DNA of 64,000 nucleotides from Bifidobacterium reuteri DSM 23975 (GTDB lineage Bacteria; Actinomycetota; Actinomycetes; Actinomycetales; Bifidobacteriaceae), in NCBI RefSeq assembly GCF_000741695.1, contig NZ_JGZK01000006.1, forward strand, positions 1 through 64,000, written 5' to 3'. The notes below the pieces were generated by a model. That model was not told the DNA's origin. It did no database searches and saw only the letters and a list, made by a program, of their open reading frames with translations. Shown piece after piece: positions 18,591 through 26,967 of the stretch. The position numbers were made by a program, and so were the translations under genes. Within the stretch, counting starts at the first letter, position 1. Each line of letters opens with the position of its first letter.

Positions 18591-20945
18591 TCAGATCAGA
18601 TCCTTGGGGTCGACGCGGAACCGTAATTCTCCGGGTTCCCGCGCGGCCACATGACGGGCGGTCTCGCGTCTCAGCCGCAATGCCAATGCCGCTCGTTCGC
18701 TTTGCGGCACCCTTACCACGGCTTTGACCCTATCCGCGGTGGCCTCCAGTTCACGGGCGTCCACCGTATCCGGCTGAGCGATGGGCACAGGTCCCAGCAT
18801 GCCGGGCAGCTCGCCGCACAACGCCCAATCGCCGCCCAAAGCTCCGACACGTTGCATCAGCGTCATCACCGCGTCCCGTCTGCCCCAGACGCATGCCGCC
18901 GCCACGGTAGGGGGCATGCCGGTTTCCGCGCGCTCCTCCATATCCTTGGCGGCGAGAATACGGGAATCCCATATCATCAGCGATTGCGCGATGGCAGGAT
19001 CGGTTTCACCGAGAATCAGCGCGCTGCCGCCGCGGGATCGTGGTGCGCATAGCGACACGGCGCGCATCCATGCTGTCAGCGTATCGAGACGGGCGTCCAC
19101 GCCTAGCGCATACAGGCTTGTCCACGCATCGAGGATCGCCACGGCACGATACTCATAGCCCTCCGGACGTCGTGTGCCGTCCACTGGGCGAACACGAGGT
19201 TCGAATCCCGGTGTCGCGATGACGATCATCGGCTGGGAGGGCACATTCGTCACCAGCCCGCGGGCTTTGGAGGACACCACCACCGGCACTCCACGGAACA
19301 GCCCGGCGAGTTCCTCGGCTGTACCGGTGGCACCGACCCGGATCACCCGCATGCGATCATGATGGCACGCGGGGCATGTCCAGTTCATGGCCGGGGCCCC
19401 GCACCATTGGCATCGTGGTGTGGAATCCGTGCGGTCGGCAGGAAGCTGCAACGGTCCCGCGCATCTGGCGCACCGCGCCTGGCCGTGACAGGTCGCACAG
19501 CTCAGCGTCTCGCTGATGCTGTCCTGTGGAATCGATAAGAGCACGGGTCCGCTTTCCAACGCCTTGCTCAATATCCGAACAGCCGTATGCGGCACGCGCG
19601 CGCCAATGGTCGGGTCGGCGAGTCGCGAGAGCTCTTCGCGGTTCAGCCACCGCACCCATGGGGTGGCGTCTTTCAACGGCGAAGCCAGCGGATGAATGGC
19701 GGTGGAATAGCCGCTCACAGGCGTCTCCACGGTGTGTGGCCCGGCGGTCTCCCAATGGCTTTGTGCGCTACGCGCGTTGGCCATGGCCACGAAGACGCCG
19801 CCATGGGCTTTGGCGCGCAGTCTCATTACGCCACGGGCCTGAGGATACGGCATCATGCCATCCATGTTCTGATAGGCTGCATCTTCCAGGATGGCGAACA
19901 AGGCCGGGCCCTCGACCGGCGCATAGGCCACGGCGCGAGTGCCTATCACCACTTTCACCTGCCCCAATGCGACGGCAAGATAGGCGCGGTAGCGATCCGC
20001 GGCAGGCATGGTCTCCGCGTTCAGAATGGCCACATCACCCGCCCATCCGCCTGACGGCGAAGGCATGAACGGCGTCAACCCGTAGTTGCGCAGCATGGGA
20101 AGGAGATCCTCCACCTCTCTCATGGTGGGCAGCTCCACAACAGCGCATTTGCCGGCTGTCAGCGCAGCGGCGACCATCCAGGCCATGTTCCTCTGCCATT
20201 CCTGCGCGCCGGGGAGGGAATCAAAGACAAAGGATCGGAACTGTTTACCGATGAGCCCCTCGTACAGGACATGTGCGTCGCCGTAATTCGCGACGACGCG
20301 TTGATACCCCTGCTCGGTGCCCTTGCGCACCATGGGGGCGACGGAAAACCCGTGAGCGTCGATAGGGGAGCCATCGGGTGTGGTGCCCCTGCCGGCAAAA
20401 CCTGATGCCGCCGGCGATGTGGATGCCTGCTGTCGCTCCTCGGAAGGTCGCGGCGCGGCGGACATACCGGACCCGACAGGACGCCGGAAGGATGCCGCCA
20501 GACGCTGTTCGGCCTCCACCTTTGCCACGCGGGGTGGTACGGCGAAGCGAAGGATATTCGCCCGAGTGCCTCCGTAGGCGTCCGCAATCAGCGCAATGTC
20601 GTCACGCATAGACTTCGGGACCAATACGTCCGGGCTCAGCACCCGTTCGATGTAGCGAAGCGAGGAACGCGGAGTACTGCTTGCAGTGGTCCGTCCCCAT
20701 ATGATGCCATTGACTCTTCGACCGCCGAATCGTACCCGAACCAGTACGCCGGGCTGTGCGGCGTCGCTGTCCTTCTCATCGATGAGATAATCGAACGTCT
20801 GCCCCAGGTGCAACGCCTGCACCTCCAACACCACCTGGGCGATGGGCGCCTGATCGGCCGGCGTGTGTTCTGCGGGCGCGCGTCTGCGCCGCTTGCGTGG
20901 GGTAAGCCCCGCAAGTGTCAATTGTTCCGCGCCCTCAACAGTCAT
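18591..20945 (-). CDS. priA: actinobacterial PriA-like primosomal protein N' with decayed ATPase motifs
   Basis: This 784-aa protein has the PriA architecture: an N-terminal DNA-binding domain (VVLEVQALHLGQTFDYLID, about 37-55), a helicase-like body and a cysteine cluster with four CxxC pairs (CATC, CARC, CQWC, CPAC; about 485-540). Where functional PriA has Walker A, this protein has TAGKCAVVELP with no GSGKT, and the DEAH box reads EDAA. ATP hydrolysis is therefore unlikely; this is typical of actinobacterial PriA homologues. A TATAGT box 6 bp before ATG 20945, with no ribosome binding site, suggests a leaderless message. Upstream neighbour is serB. Confidence 0.88.
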   Translation of the reverse strand: MTVEGAEQLTLAGLTPRKRRRRAPAEHTPADQAPIAQVVLEVQALHLGQTFDYLIDEKDSDAAQPGVLVRVRFGGRRVNGIIWGRTTASSTPRSSLRYIERVLSPDVLVPKSMRDDIALIADAYGGTRANILRFAVPPRVAKVEAEQRLAASFRRPVGSGMSAAPRPSEERQQASTSPAASGFAGRGTTPDGSPIDAHGFSVAPMVRKGTEQGYQRVVANYGDAHVLYEGLIGKQFRSFVFDSLPGAQEWQRNMAWMVAAALTAGKCAVVELPTMREVEDLLPMLRNYGLTPFMPSPSGGWAGDVAILNAETMPAADRYRAYLAVALGQVKVVIGTRAVAYAPVEGPALFAILEDAAYQNMDGMMPYPQARGVMRLRAKAHGGVFVAMANARSAQSHWETAGPHTVETPVSGYSTAIHPLASPLKDATPWVRWLNREELSRLADPTIGARVPHTAVRILSKALESGPVLLSIPQDSISETLSCATCHGQARCARCAGPLQLPADRTDSTPRCQWCGAPAMNWTCPACHHDRMRVIRVGATGTAEELAGLFRGVPVVVSSKARGLVTNVPSQPMIVIATPGFEPRVRPVDGTRRPEGYEYRAVAILDAWTSLYALGVDARLDTLTAWMRAVSLCAPRSRGGSALILGETDPAIAQSLMIWDSRILAAKDMEERAETGMPPTVAAACVWGRRDAVMTLMQRVGALGGDWALCGELPGMLGPVPIAQPDTVDARELEATADRVKAVVRVPQSERAALALRLRRETARHVAAREPGELRFRVDPKDLI

Positions 20946-20984
20946 GAAGCCACTATAAGCGAGGATTTCATGTGCGGTAAAAAT

Positions 20985-21701
20985 TTACCTCAGGTATTCG
21001 AGTACGTGACGAAGATCGCGGTCGTTGATTGATTCATCGGCGGCAAGCTGGGTCTTCGGCTTCGCGCAGAACGCCAGTCCAAGACCTGCCGCCTGAATCA
21101 TCGGAATGTCGTTGGCGCCATCGCCTACCGCCACGGTCTGGCTCATCGGCACGCCAAGGCGTTCGGCCCAGGCGCGCAACGCATGCAGCTTCACCGTTTT
21201 GCAGACGATCTCGCCCAACACCTTGCCGGTCAGCCGGCCGTCCACCACATCCAAGCGATTCGCGATCCACAGGTCGATATGCCCCTCGGCGGCCAAGCGA
21301 TCCACCACTTCATGGAAGCCGCCGGACACCACGCCGACCTTCCATCCGTGCTCGTGAAGCGTGTCGATAAGCTCCAACGCGCCTCGAGTGAAATGCAATT
21401 TGTCATGTACGGTGTCGAATACTGAGACAGGAAGCCCCTCGAGCAGTGCGACACGGGCTCGCAGCGCATCGCAGAACTCCAGTTCGCCCCGCATGGCGCG
21501 TTCGGTCACATCGGCGATCTCCTCGCCTTTGCCTGCCGCTTCACCAAGCTCGTCGATGACCTCTTCATCAATCAGTGTGGAATCCACGTCCATGACCAGC
21601 AATCCAGGCTTGCTGAGCGTCGGCATCGGATTGCTGGTCGCGGTACCGTCGCCGTCATCATCGGTGAACTTGTCAACAAAATGCGCATCTTCTCCAGTCA
21701 T
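20985..21701 (-). CDS. serB: phosphoserine phosphatase
   Basis: A 238-aa HAD phosphatase for the last step of serine synthesis. Motif I is MDVDSTLIDEEVIDELGE (Asp nucleophile and general acid), motif II is VVSGGF, the lysine is in ETVK-like KTVKLHAL, and motif IV is VGDGANDIPMIQAAGLGLAFCAKP, all matching SerB. No ACT domain, unlike some longer actinobacterial versions. The first 25 residues are polar and the true start could be an internal Met near residue 26. Divergent from the DedA gene by about 38 bp. Confidence 0.92.
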   Translation of the reverse strand: MTGEDAHFVDKFTDDDGDGTATSNPMPTLSKPGLLVMDVDSTLIDEEVIDELGEAAGKGEEIADVTERAMRGELEFCDALRARVALLEGLPVSVFDTVHDKLHFTRGALELIDTLHEHGWKVGVVSGGFHEVVDRLAAEGHIDLWIANRLDVVDGRLTGKVLGEIVCKTVKLHALRAWAERLGVPMSQTVAVGDGANDIPMIQAAGLGLAFCAKPKTQLAADESINDRDLRHVLEYLR

Positions 21702-21739
21702 GCCTTAGATTGTCGAAAAACCTTGGGACAATACCCGCT

Positions 21740-22438
21740 ATGAGTCTTACCCCTGAGCTTGCCCTTGCAGTAGCCCAACAGTCCACCCCGGTATGCAGTG
21801 CCTCGGATGGCGGATTGATCGGTGCAATCACCTCATGGCTGGTTGCCCTTATGGAGACCGTCGGAGGTGTTGGCGTGGCGCTGGCCATAGCATTGGAATC
21901 CGTATTCCCGCCCATTCCCTCGGAAGTGATTCTGCCTCTCGCCGGTTTCACCGCCGCACGCGGCACCTTGAGCCTTCCCGGAGCGATCATCTGGGCCACC
22001 ATCGGTTCGGTGCTGGGCGCATGGGTGCTGTATGGCATCTCCCGTTGGGTCGGACTGCATCGCATCAACCATGCCGCGGACAAGATTCCCGGCGTCAGCC
22101 GCAACGATGTGAGCAAGGCCAACGACTGGTTCACCAAATACGGTACCTGGTCCGTGCTGATCGGCCGCGTGATTCCCGTGGTGCGTTCGCTGATTTCTAT
22201 CCCCGCCGGCTTCAACCGCATGAATTTCCTGCAGTTCACCGGCTGGACGCTGCTGGGATCCGCGATATGGAACACGATTCTGGTGTCCGCCGGTTACATG
22301 CTGGGGGACCAGTGGTGCTCCATCCAAGGTGCACTGGGCGTATTCGAGGATGTGGTCATCGCAGTGGTGATTGTGATCCTCGTCTGGTTCATCGCGCGCA
22401 AAGTGCGTAGTGTGGTTCGTGCGAGAAAGCAGCAGTGA
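21740..22438 (+). CDS. DedA family membrane protein
   Basis: A 232-aa integral membrane protein of the DedA/VTT family, now linked to polyprenyl-phosphate or phospholipid flipping and membrane homeostasis. The family signature is visible: ESVFPPIPSEVILPLAGF (about 49-66), the G-S-x-L-G-A helix, then FTKYGTWSVLIGRVIPVVRSLISIPAG with its conserved Arg residues. A C-terminal helix and basic tail end the protein. ATG 21740 is preferred over the TTG at 21710; the ribosome binding site is weak. The stop lies just before the arc gene, which may be co-transcribed. Confidence 0.9.
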   Translation: MSLTPELALAVAQQSTPVCSASDGGLIGAITSWLVALMETVGGVGVALAIALESVFPPIPSEVILPLAGFTAARGTLSLPGAIIWATIGSVLGAWVLYGISRWVGLHRINHAADKIPGVSRNDVSKANDWFTKYGTWSVLIGRVIPVVRSLISIPAGFNRMNFLQFTGWTLLGSAIWNTILVSAGYMLGDQWCSIQGALGVFEDVVIAVVIVILVWFIARKVRSVVRARKQQ

Positions 22439-22500
22439 CACAGACACGGACGACAGGCCGCGCCTCGACAATCATGAACAAGACAGCCGGAGAGAGCCGA

Positions 22501-24066
22501 ATGAGTGAAGCAGAAGACCTTGCCGCATTGAACGATCGTCTGATGGCCAGGAACCATGCGCTCGCCGAGGCATTGTCCCGGGCGGGCAAGGAGCTGACCC
22601 GCGCCAAGTCCCAATTGGCTCAGCTCGCCCAGCCCCCGTTGACCTTCGCCACCATGGTGAAGGTTGATGCCTCACATGTCGATGAGGATGGTGTGCAGCA
22701 TGCCTCCGCGGAGGTCATTTCCGGCACGCGGCGCATGGTGGTGCCTGTGGCGTCGAACGTGAACGCCGCACGTTTGACCTCCGGTGCCACCGTGATGCTC
22801 AACGAGAAACTCGTGCTTGTCGAGCATCACGACAGCGACACGGTGGGTCAGGTCCGCGTGGTCAAAGAGTGCCTTGACGATGGGCGTCTGTTGGTCAGCG
22901 ACGCGTCCGGCAACCCCGTGCTCATACGCCGCTCCGGTGGCATGGCTCATGTCACGGTCAGCCAGGGCGATCGTGTGATCGTGGATCCATCCGTACGTAT
23001 GGCGTTGGATGTGCTGCCCGTCGAAGGTGACAAGGACCTGGTGCTTGAAGAGACCCCTGACGTCACCTTCGCCGATATCGGCGGCCTTGATACGGAGATC
23101 GGCCGCATCAAGGATGCGGTGCAATTGCCGTTCCAGCACCGCGCGCTCTTCCGACGCTATGATCTGAAGCCTCCCAAGGGCGTGCTGCTCTACGGTCCTC
23201 CCGGCAACGGCAAGACGATGATCGCCAAGGCCGTAGCCAACGCGCTGTGCGAGGGCGGCTACGACATGGATGGCGATGGCGCGATGACTGATGCCGAACG
23301 CAAGGTCACTGGCGTGTTCCTTTCCGTCAAAGGCCCGGAGCTGCTCAACAAGTATGTAGGCGAATCCGAGCGACTCATCCGCTTGATCTTCCAACGCGCA
23401 CGCGAGCGCGCGGCGGAAGGCCGACCGGTGGTGGTGTTCATCGATGAGATGGATTCGCTGCTGCGCACCCGTGGCTCCGGCGTCTCCTCCGATGTGGAGA
23501 CCACCATCGTGCCGCAGTTCCTCGCCGAACTTGATGGTGTGGAATCACTGGACAATGTCATGGTGATTGGTGCTTCCAACCGTGTGGACATGATCGATCC
23601 CGCCGTGCTCCGGCCCGGGCGTCTGGATGTGAAGATCCGTGTCGGCCGGCCCGGGCCTGAGCAGGCCGTCGCCATAGTGGATCATTATCTGACCGATGAC
23701 CTGCCCCTCGACCCTGACGTGGATGCCCATACGCTGTCCACAGTGCTGGTGCAGGACATCTTCGCCACCAATGAGCGTCGGCATATATGCGATGTGCAGG
23801 GCGAAAACGGCCAATGGTCGGCCCTGTTCCTCGCCGACGTCGTGTCGGGTGCCATGCTCAAGAACATCGTGGATCGCGCCAAGACCAAGGCCGTCAAACA
23901 ATCCATCGAAACCGGTGAGGACGTGGCGTTGACCGTATCGTTGCTGGCCGCGGCGGTGGAAGAGGAATATGAAGAGACCCGGGATTCGATGGCGGATGTC
24001 GATCCCGAACAGTGGGCGCGCGTCAATGGCATGGATCCGATTCGCAGGGTTCGGGCAGTCTCCTGA
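22501..24066 (+). CDS. arc: ARC/Mpa AAA ATPase of the pupylation pathway
   Basis: A 521-aa ring ATPase that recognises Pup through an N-terminal coiled coil (about 1-42) and unfolds or remodels pupylated proteins. After the coiled coil come two OB folds (about 45-190) and the AAA module: Walker A GPPGNGKT (about 240), Walker B VVFIDEMDSL, arginine fingers in RPGRLD. The protein ends RRVRAVS and lacks the C-terminal GQYL motif by which Mycobacterium Mpa docks on the 20S proteasome; no prcA or prcB lies in the window. ATG 22501 follows GGAGAGAG; the GTG at 22435 overlapping the DedA stop is less likely. Confidence 0.94.
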   Translation: MSEAEDLAALNDRLMARNHALAEALSRAGKELTRAKSQLAQLAQPPLTFATMVKVDASHVDEDGVQHASAEVISGTRRMVVPVASNVNAARLTSGATVMLNEKLVLVEHHDSDTVGQVRVVKECLDDGRLLVSDASGNPVLIRRSGGMAHVTVSQGDRVIVDPSVRMALDVLPVEGDKDLVLEETPDVTFADIGGLDTEIGRIKDAVQLPFQHRALFRRYDLKPPKGVLLYGPPGNGKTMIAKAVANALCEGGYDMDGDGAMTDAERKVTGVFLSVKGPELLNKYVGESERLIRLIFQRARERAAEGRPVVVFIDEMDSLLRTRGSGVSSDVETTIVPQFLAELDGVESLDNVMVIGASNRVDMIDPAVLRPGRLDVKIRVGRPGPEQAVAIVDHYLTDDLPLDPDVDAHTLSTVLVQDIFATNERRHICDVQGENGQWSALFLADVVSGAMLKNIVDRAKTKAVKQSIETGEDVALTVSLLAAAVEEEYEETRDSMADVDPEQWARVNGMDPIRRVRAVS

Positions 24067-24138
24067 TTGCGTGAATCGACCGCGACGGCACCGACAGCGA
24101 ACAACGTGTATGGAAAACAATGGAAAGCAGGAACGGAT

Positions 24139-25815
24139 ATGACCGTCAAACGAGTGATGGGAACCGAAACAGAATATGCGGTCTCTCTGCAAGGTTCCGG
24201 CCGATACAATCCCGTACAACTTTCCTTCGATGTGGTGGGCGCGGCGGCGGACGGCCACAGCGACACCATCCGCTGGGATTATCGTCAGGAGGACCCGGTC
24301 AATGACGCGCGCGGCACCCGGCTTGAACGCGCCGCGGCACGGCCGGAGATGCTCACCGACGCGCCCCAGCTCAACATCACCAACGTGATTGCCCCCAACG
24401 GCGGTCGCGTGTATGTGGATCATGCCCATCCTGAATATTCCGCTCCCGAAACCCTCGACCCGTTCGAGGCCGTGCGATATGACCATGCCGGCGACCTCAT
24501 CATGCAGGCCGCAGCCGAGCATGCCGCCAGGCAGACCGGCACGCCGATTGTGCTGCATCGCAACAACGTGGACGGCAAAGGCTCCTGCTGGGGCACGCAC
24601 GAGAACTACATGATGCAACGCAGCGTGCCGTTCAATCAGGTGGCTCGGCTGATGACCTTGCACTTCGTGACACGCCAGATCTATGCCGGCTCCGGACGGG
24701 TCGGCATCGGCGAACACAGTGAACAGGCCGGATTCCAGCTCAGCCAGCGTGCCGACTATATTCATGCGAGAATCGGTCTGCAGACCACCTTCGAACGCCC
24801 GATCATCAATACGCGGGACGAATCCCACTCCACCGAATCGTGTCGCCGGCTGCACGTGATCGTGGGCGACGCCAACCGCATGCAGGTCCCGCAAGTGTTG
24901 AAGCTCGGCACCACCAGCATGCTGTTGTGGCTGCTCGAGCATGCCGACGAGGCGGGATTCGACATGAATGAATTCCTGAATGGGTTGGATCTCGCCGATC
25001 CCGTCGAAGCCATGCATGTGGTGTCGCATGACCTTTCCCTGGCTGCCGAATTGCCGCTGGCCAATGGAGGACAGGCCACCGCGTGGCTGATTCAGCTGAA
25101 ACTCCGCCAAGCCGTGTACCAGGTGGCTGCGCTGCTGGACGGCACCGACACCAAAGGCGAACCGGCTTGGCCTGATAAGCCGACCGTGTCGGTGATGGCC
25201 ATGTGGGGGCAGGCGCTTGCCGACGTGGCTGCGATCCGTCACGCCGATGATGATGCACGGCTTGGGCTTGCCGCCGAGGCAGGCCGGGTCGAATGGCTGC
25301 TCAAGTGGCAATTGCTGGAGAAGGTGCGCAGGAAAATCGCCGGTGGAAGCAACGCCGGGGCCACGCAGGATACGCGATTGGCTTGGCAGGACTCCCGCAT
25401 CAAGGTCATCGACTTGGCTTGGGCTGCGCTTGATCCCCGGACCAGCGTATTCGCCAAACTCGACCCCCGGACCGAACGTGTGGAACGCAACGAGGACATT
25501 GCGCGGGCCGCCGACGAGCCTCCTACCGATACCCGTGCCTGGTTGCGCGGCGAGTTGGTCAGGACATTCGGCGAGGAGGTGGCCGCAGTGAGCTGGTCAC
25601 GGCTGACCGTGCGTGATCCGCGATTCATGGACGGCGATGATTCGGCTGAATTCTACGGCAACGCCAGCCGGACCACCACCGATCCGGCCCGCCTGTTCTC
25701 CTTGGATATTTCAGATCCGCTCGCCTTCACCAAGAGCCGTTGCGAACAGAGGCTGCGGGAATCGAAACACGCCATTGACCTGCTCAAGGCTTTGGCCATC
25801 GGCAAAGAAGGATAG
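24139..25815 (+). CDS. dop: Pup deamidase/depupylase
   Basis: A 558-aa carboxylate-amine-ligase-like enzyme that removes Pup from substrates and, where needed, deamidates Pup. The start motif VMGTETEYAVS carries the conserved metal-binding Glu residues. HPEYSAPET, the GTHENYMM loop and the RLHVIVGDANRMQ motif match Dop. Here Pup already ends in Glu, so depupylation is the more likely essential role. ATG 24139 follows AGGAACGG. It lies 72 bp after arc and only 2 bp before the IMPase-like gene, in a same-strand cluster ending with pup and pafA. Confidence 0.93.
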   Translation: MTVKRVMGTETEYAVSLQGSGRYNPVQLSFDVVGAAADGHSDTIRWDYRQEDPVNDARGTRLERAAARPEMLTDAPQLNITNVIAPNGGRVYVDHAHPEYSAPETLDPFEAVRYDHAGDLIMQAAAEHAARQTGTPIVLHRNNVDGKGSCWGTHENYMMQRSVPFNQVARLMTLHFVTRQIYAGSGRVGIGEHSEQAGFQLSQRADYIHARIGLQTTFERPIINTRDESHSTESCRRLHVIVGDANRMQVPQVLKLGTTSMLLWLLEHADEAGFDMNEFLNGLDLADPVEAMHVVSHDLSLAAELPLANGGQATAWLIQLKLRQAVYQVAALLDGTDTKGEPAWPDKPTVSVMAMWGQALADVAAIRHADDDARLGLAAEAGRVEWLLKWQLLEKVRRKIAGGSNAGATQDTRLAWQDSRIKVIDLAWAALDPRTSVFAKLDPRTERVERNEDIARAADEPPTDTRAWLRGELVRTFGEEVAAVSWSRLTVRDPRFMDGDDSAEFYGNASRTTTDPARLFSLDISDPLAFTKSRCEQRLRESKHAIDLLKALAIGKEG

Positions 25816-25817
25816 AC

Positions 25818-26693
25818 TTGTCTGCTATGGATGACACACAAACACAGACCCCTCAGGATCTGCGCAATCTCGCGCTGAAAGTAGCCGGACTGCTTGAAGA
25901 AGCCGGCAAGCATGCCCTCCATGACCAGATCAATCCCAGAAATCTCGCACAACCCTCCACGGATGAGCAGGAGCGGCGAGGCCCCCTGTTCAAATTGGAG
26001 ACCGACAGCAAGATTCTGCGCTTCATGAGCACACGTTTGGCTGATATAGCCCATTTCGACGGTTTCTGGACCACCCGTCCATCTGAAAGCCGCCCCGGTC
26101 AGAAATACTGGTATATCGGCAAGATCGATGGTGTGATCAACTATGTGCGCCGTATGAGCGAATGGACGCTCACCGCAGCATTATTCGAATTCGACGAGAA
26201 TCGCGAGCCCAAGCCCATTCTCGGTGTGGTGCATGCGCCGGCTTTGGGATTGACCTATCTGGCTGCACGTGGTGCCGGTGCCGTGCGCATCCATAAGACC
26301 GCAGTCGGTGAGAAACGCGACAAGGTGGTTCCCTCGATGACCTCCTCGCTGGATGGTTCCGTGCTGAGCTACGGCATGTCGATCATTCCCGAGGAGTCCA
26401 AGAGAGCCCTGGATGTGGCATCCGCGCTGGCAGGCCGCCCTGCGGACATCAAGCGTGTCGGACCGGCCTCTTTGGACCTGTGCAAGGTCGCGGACGGTAC
26501 ATACGACGCTTATTTCGAGCCGATGCTTCATGTCTGGGACATTGCCGCCATCGCCGCGGGAACGGTGGTGGTCTGGGAGGCTCAGGGCACGCTCAGCCGT
26601 TGGGATGGCGACCGCATCCATTGGCGTCATGACAACGACGTAGTGGCCACCAACGGCCTTATCGTCCGCGATCTTAAACCGTATCTGAAATAG
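25818..26693 (+). CDS. inositol monophosphatase-fold protein with missing metal ligands
   Basis: A 291-aa protein with the IMPase/histidinol-phosphatase fold but a damaged active site. The DPIDGTxN motif reads GKIDGVIN (101-108): the first Asp is Gly and the Thr is Val. The GEE loop before it is absent. The C-terminal part keeps RVGPASLDLCKVADGTYDAYFE and the WD motif (240-241). A true phosphatase activity is therefore doubtful. TTG 25818, 5 bp after AAGGA, fits better than ATG 25827. It sits 2 bp after dop and before pup, so a link with pupylation is suggested by position only. Confidence 0.82.
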   Translation: MSAMDDTQTQTPQDLRNLALKVAGLLEEAGKHALHDQINPRNLAQPSTDEQERRGPLFKLETDSKILRFMSTRLADIAHFDGFWTTRPSESRPGQKYWYIGKIDGVINYVRRMSEWTLTAALFEFDENREPKPILGVVHAPALGLTYLAARGAGAVRIHKTAVGEKRDKVVPSMTSSLDGSVLSYGMSIIPEESKRALDVASALAGRPADIKRVGPASLDLCKVADGTYDAYFEPMLHVWDIAAIAAGTVVVWEAQGTLSRWDGDRIHWRHDNDVVATNGLIVRDLKPYLK

Positions 26694-26757
26694 TTCCATT
26701 CCGCTTCCTCCACAATGAGGAGGCGTCCACATCAATCATTACAAGAAAGCGTCACAT

Positions 26758-26967
26758 ATGCCGCAGCAATTCCAACAGCCACAGTCCCAATCCGCCGACC
26801 AGCACGAGGAAGACGACCAGATCGTCACCCAATCCGCTGATCAGGAACAGGGACAGGCACAAGACCAGGGCGACGTGCTCGACAGCATCCTCGACGATAT
26901 CGAGTCCACGCTGGAAACGAACGCCGAAGAATACGTGAACAGCTTCGTGCAAAAAGGCGGCGAGTGA
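26758..26967 (+). CDS. pup: prokaryotic ubiquitin-like protein Pup
   Basis: A 69-aa disordered tag, very rich in Gln, Asp and Glu. The C-terminal half, [20 protein letters not shown] followed by [11 protein letters not shown], is the region that folds on the ARC coiled coil and ends in the ligation site. The last residue is Glu (codon GAG), so it can be ligated by PafA without prior deamidation. ATG 26758 has only a weak AGAAAG upstream. Its stop overlaps the pafA start by one base (TGATG). Confidence 0.96.
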   Translation: MPQQFQQPQSQSADQHEEDDQIVTQSADQEQGQAQDQGDVLDSILDDIESTLETNAEEYVNSFVQKGGE

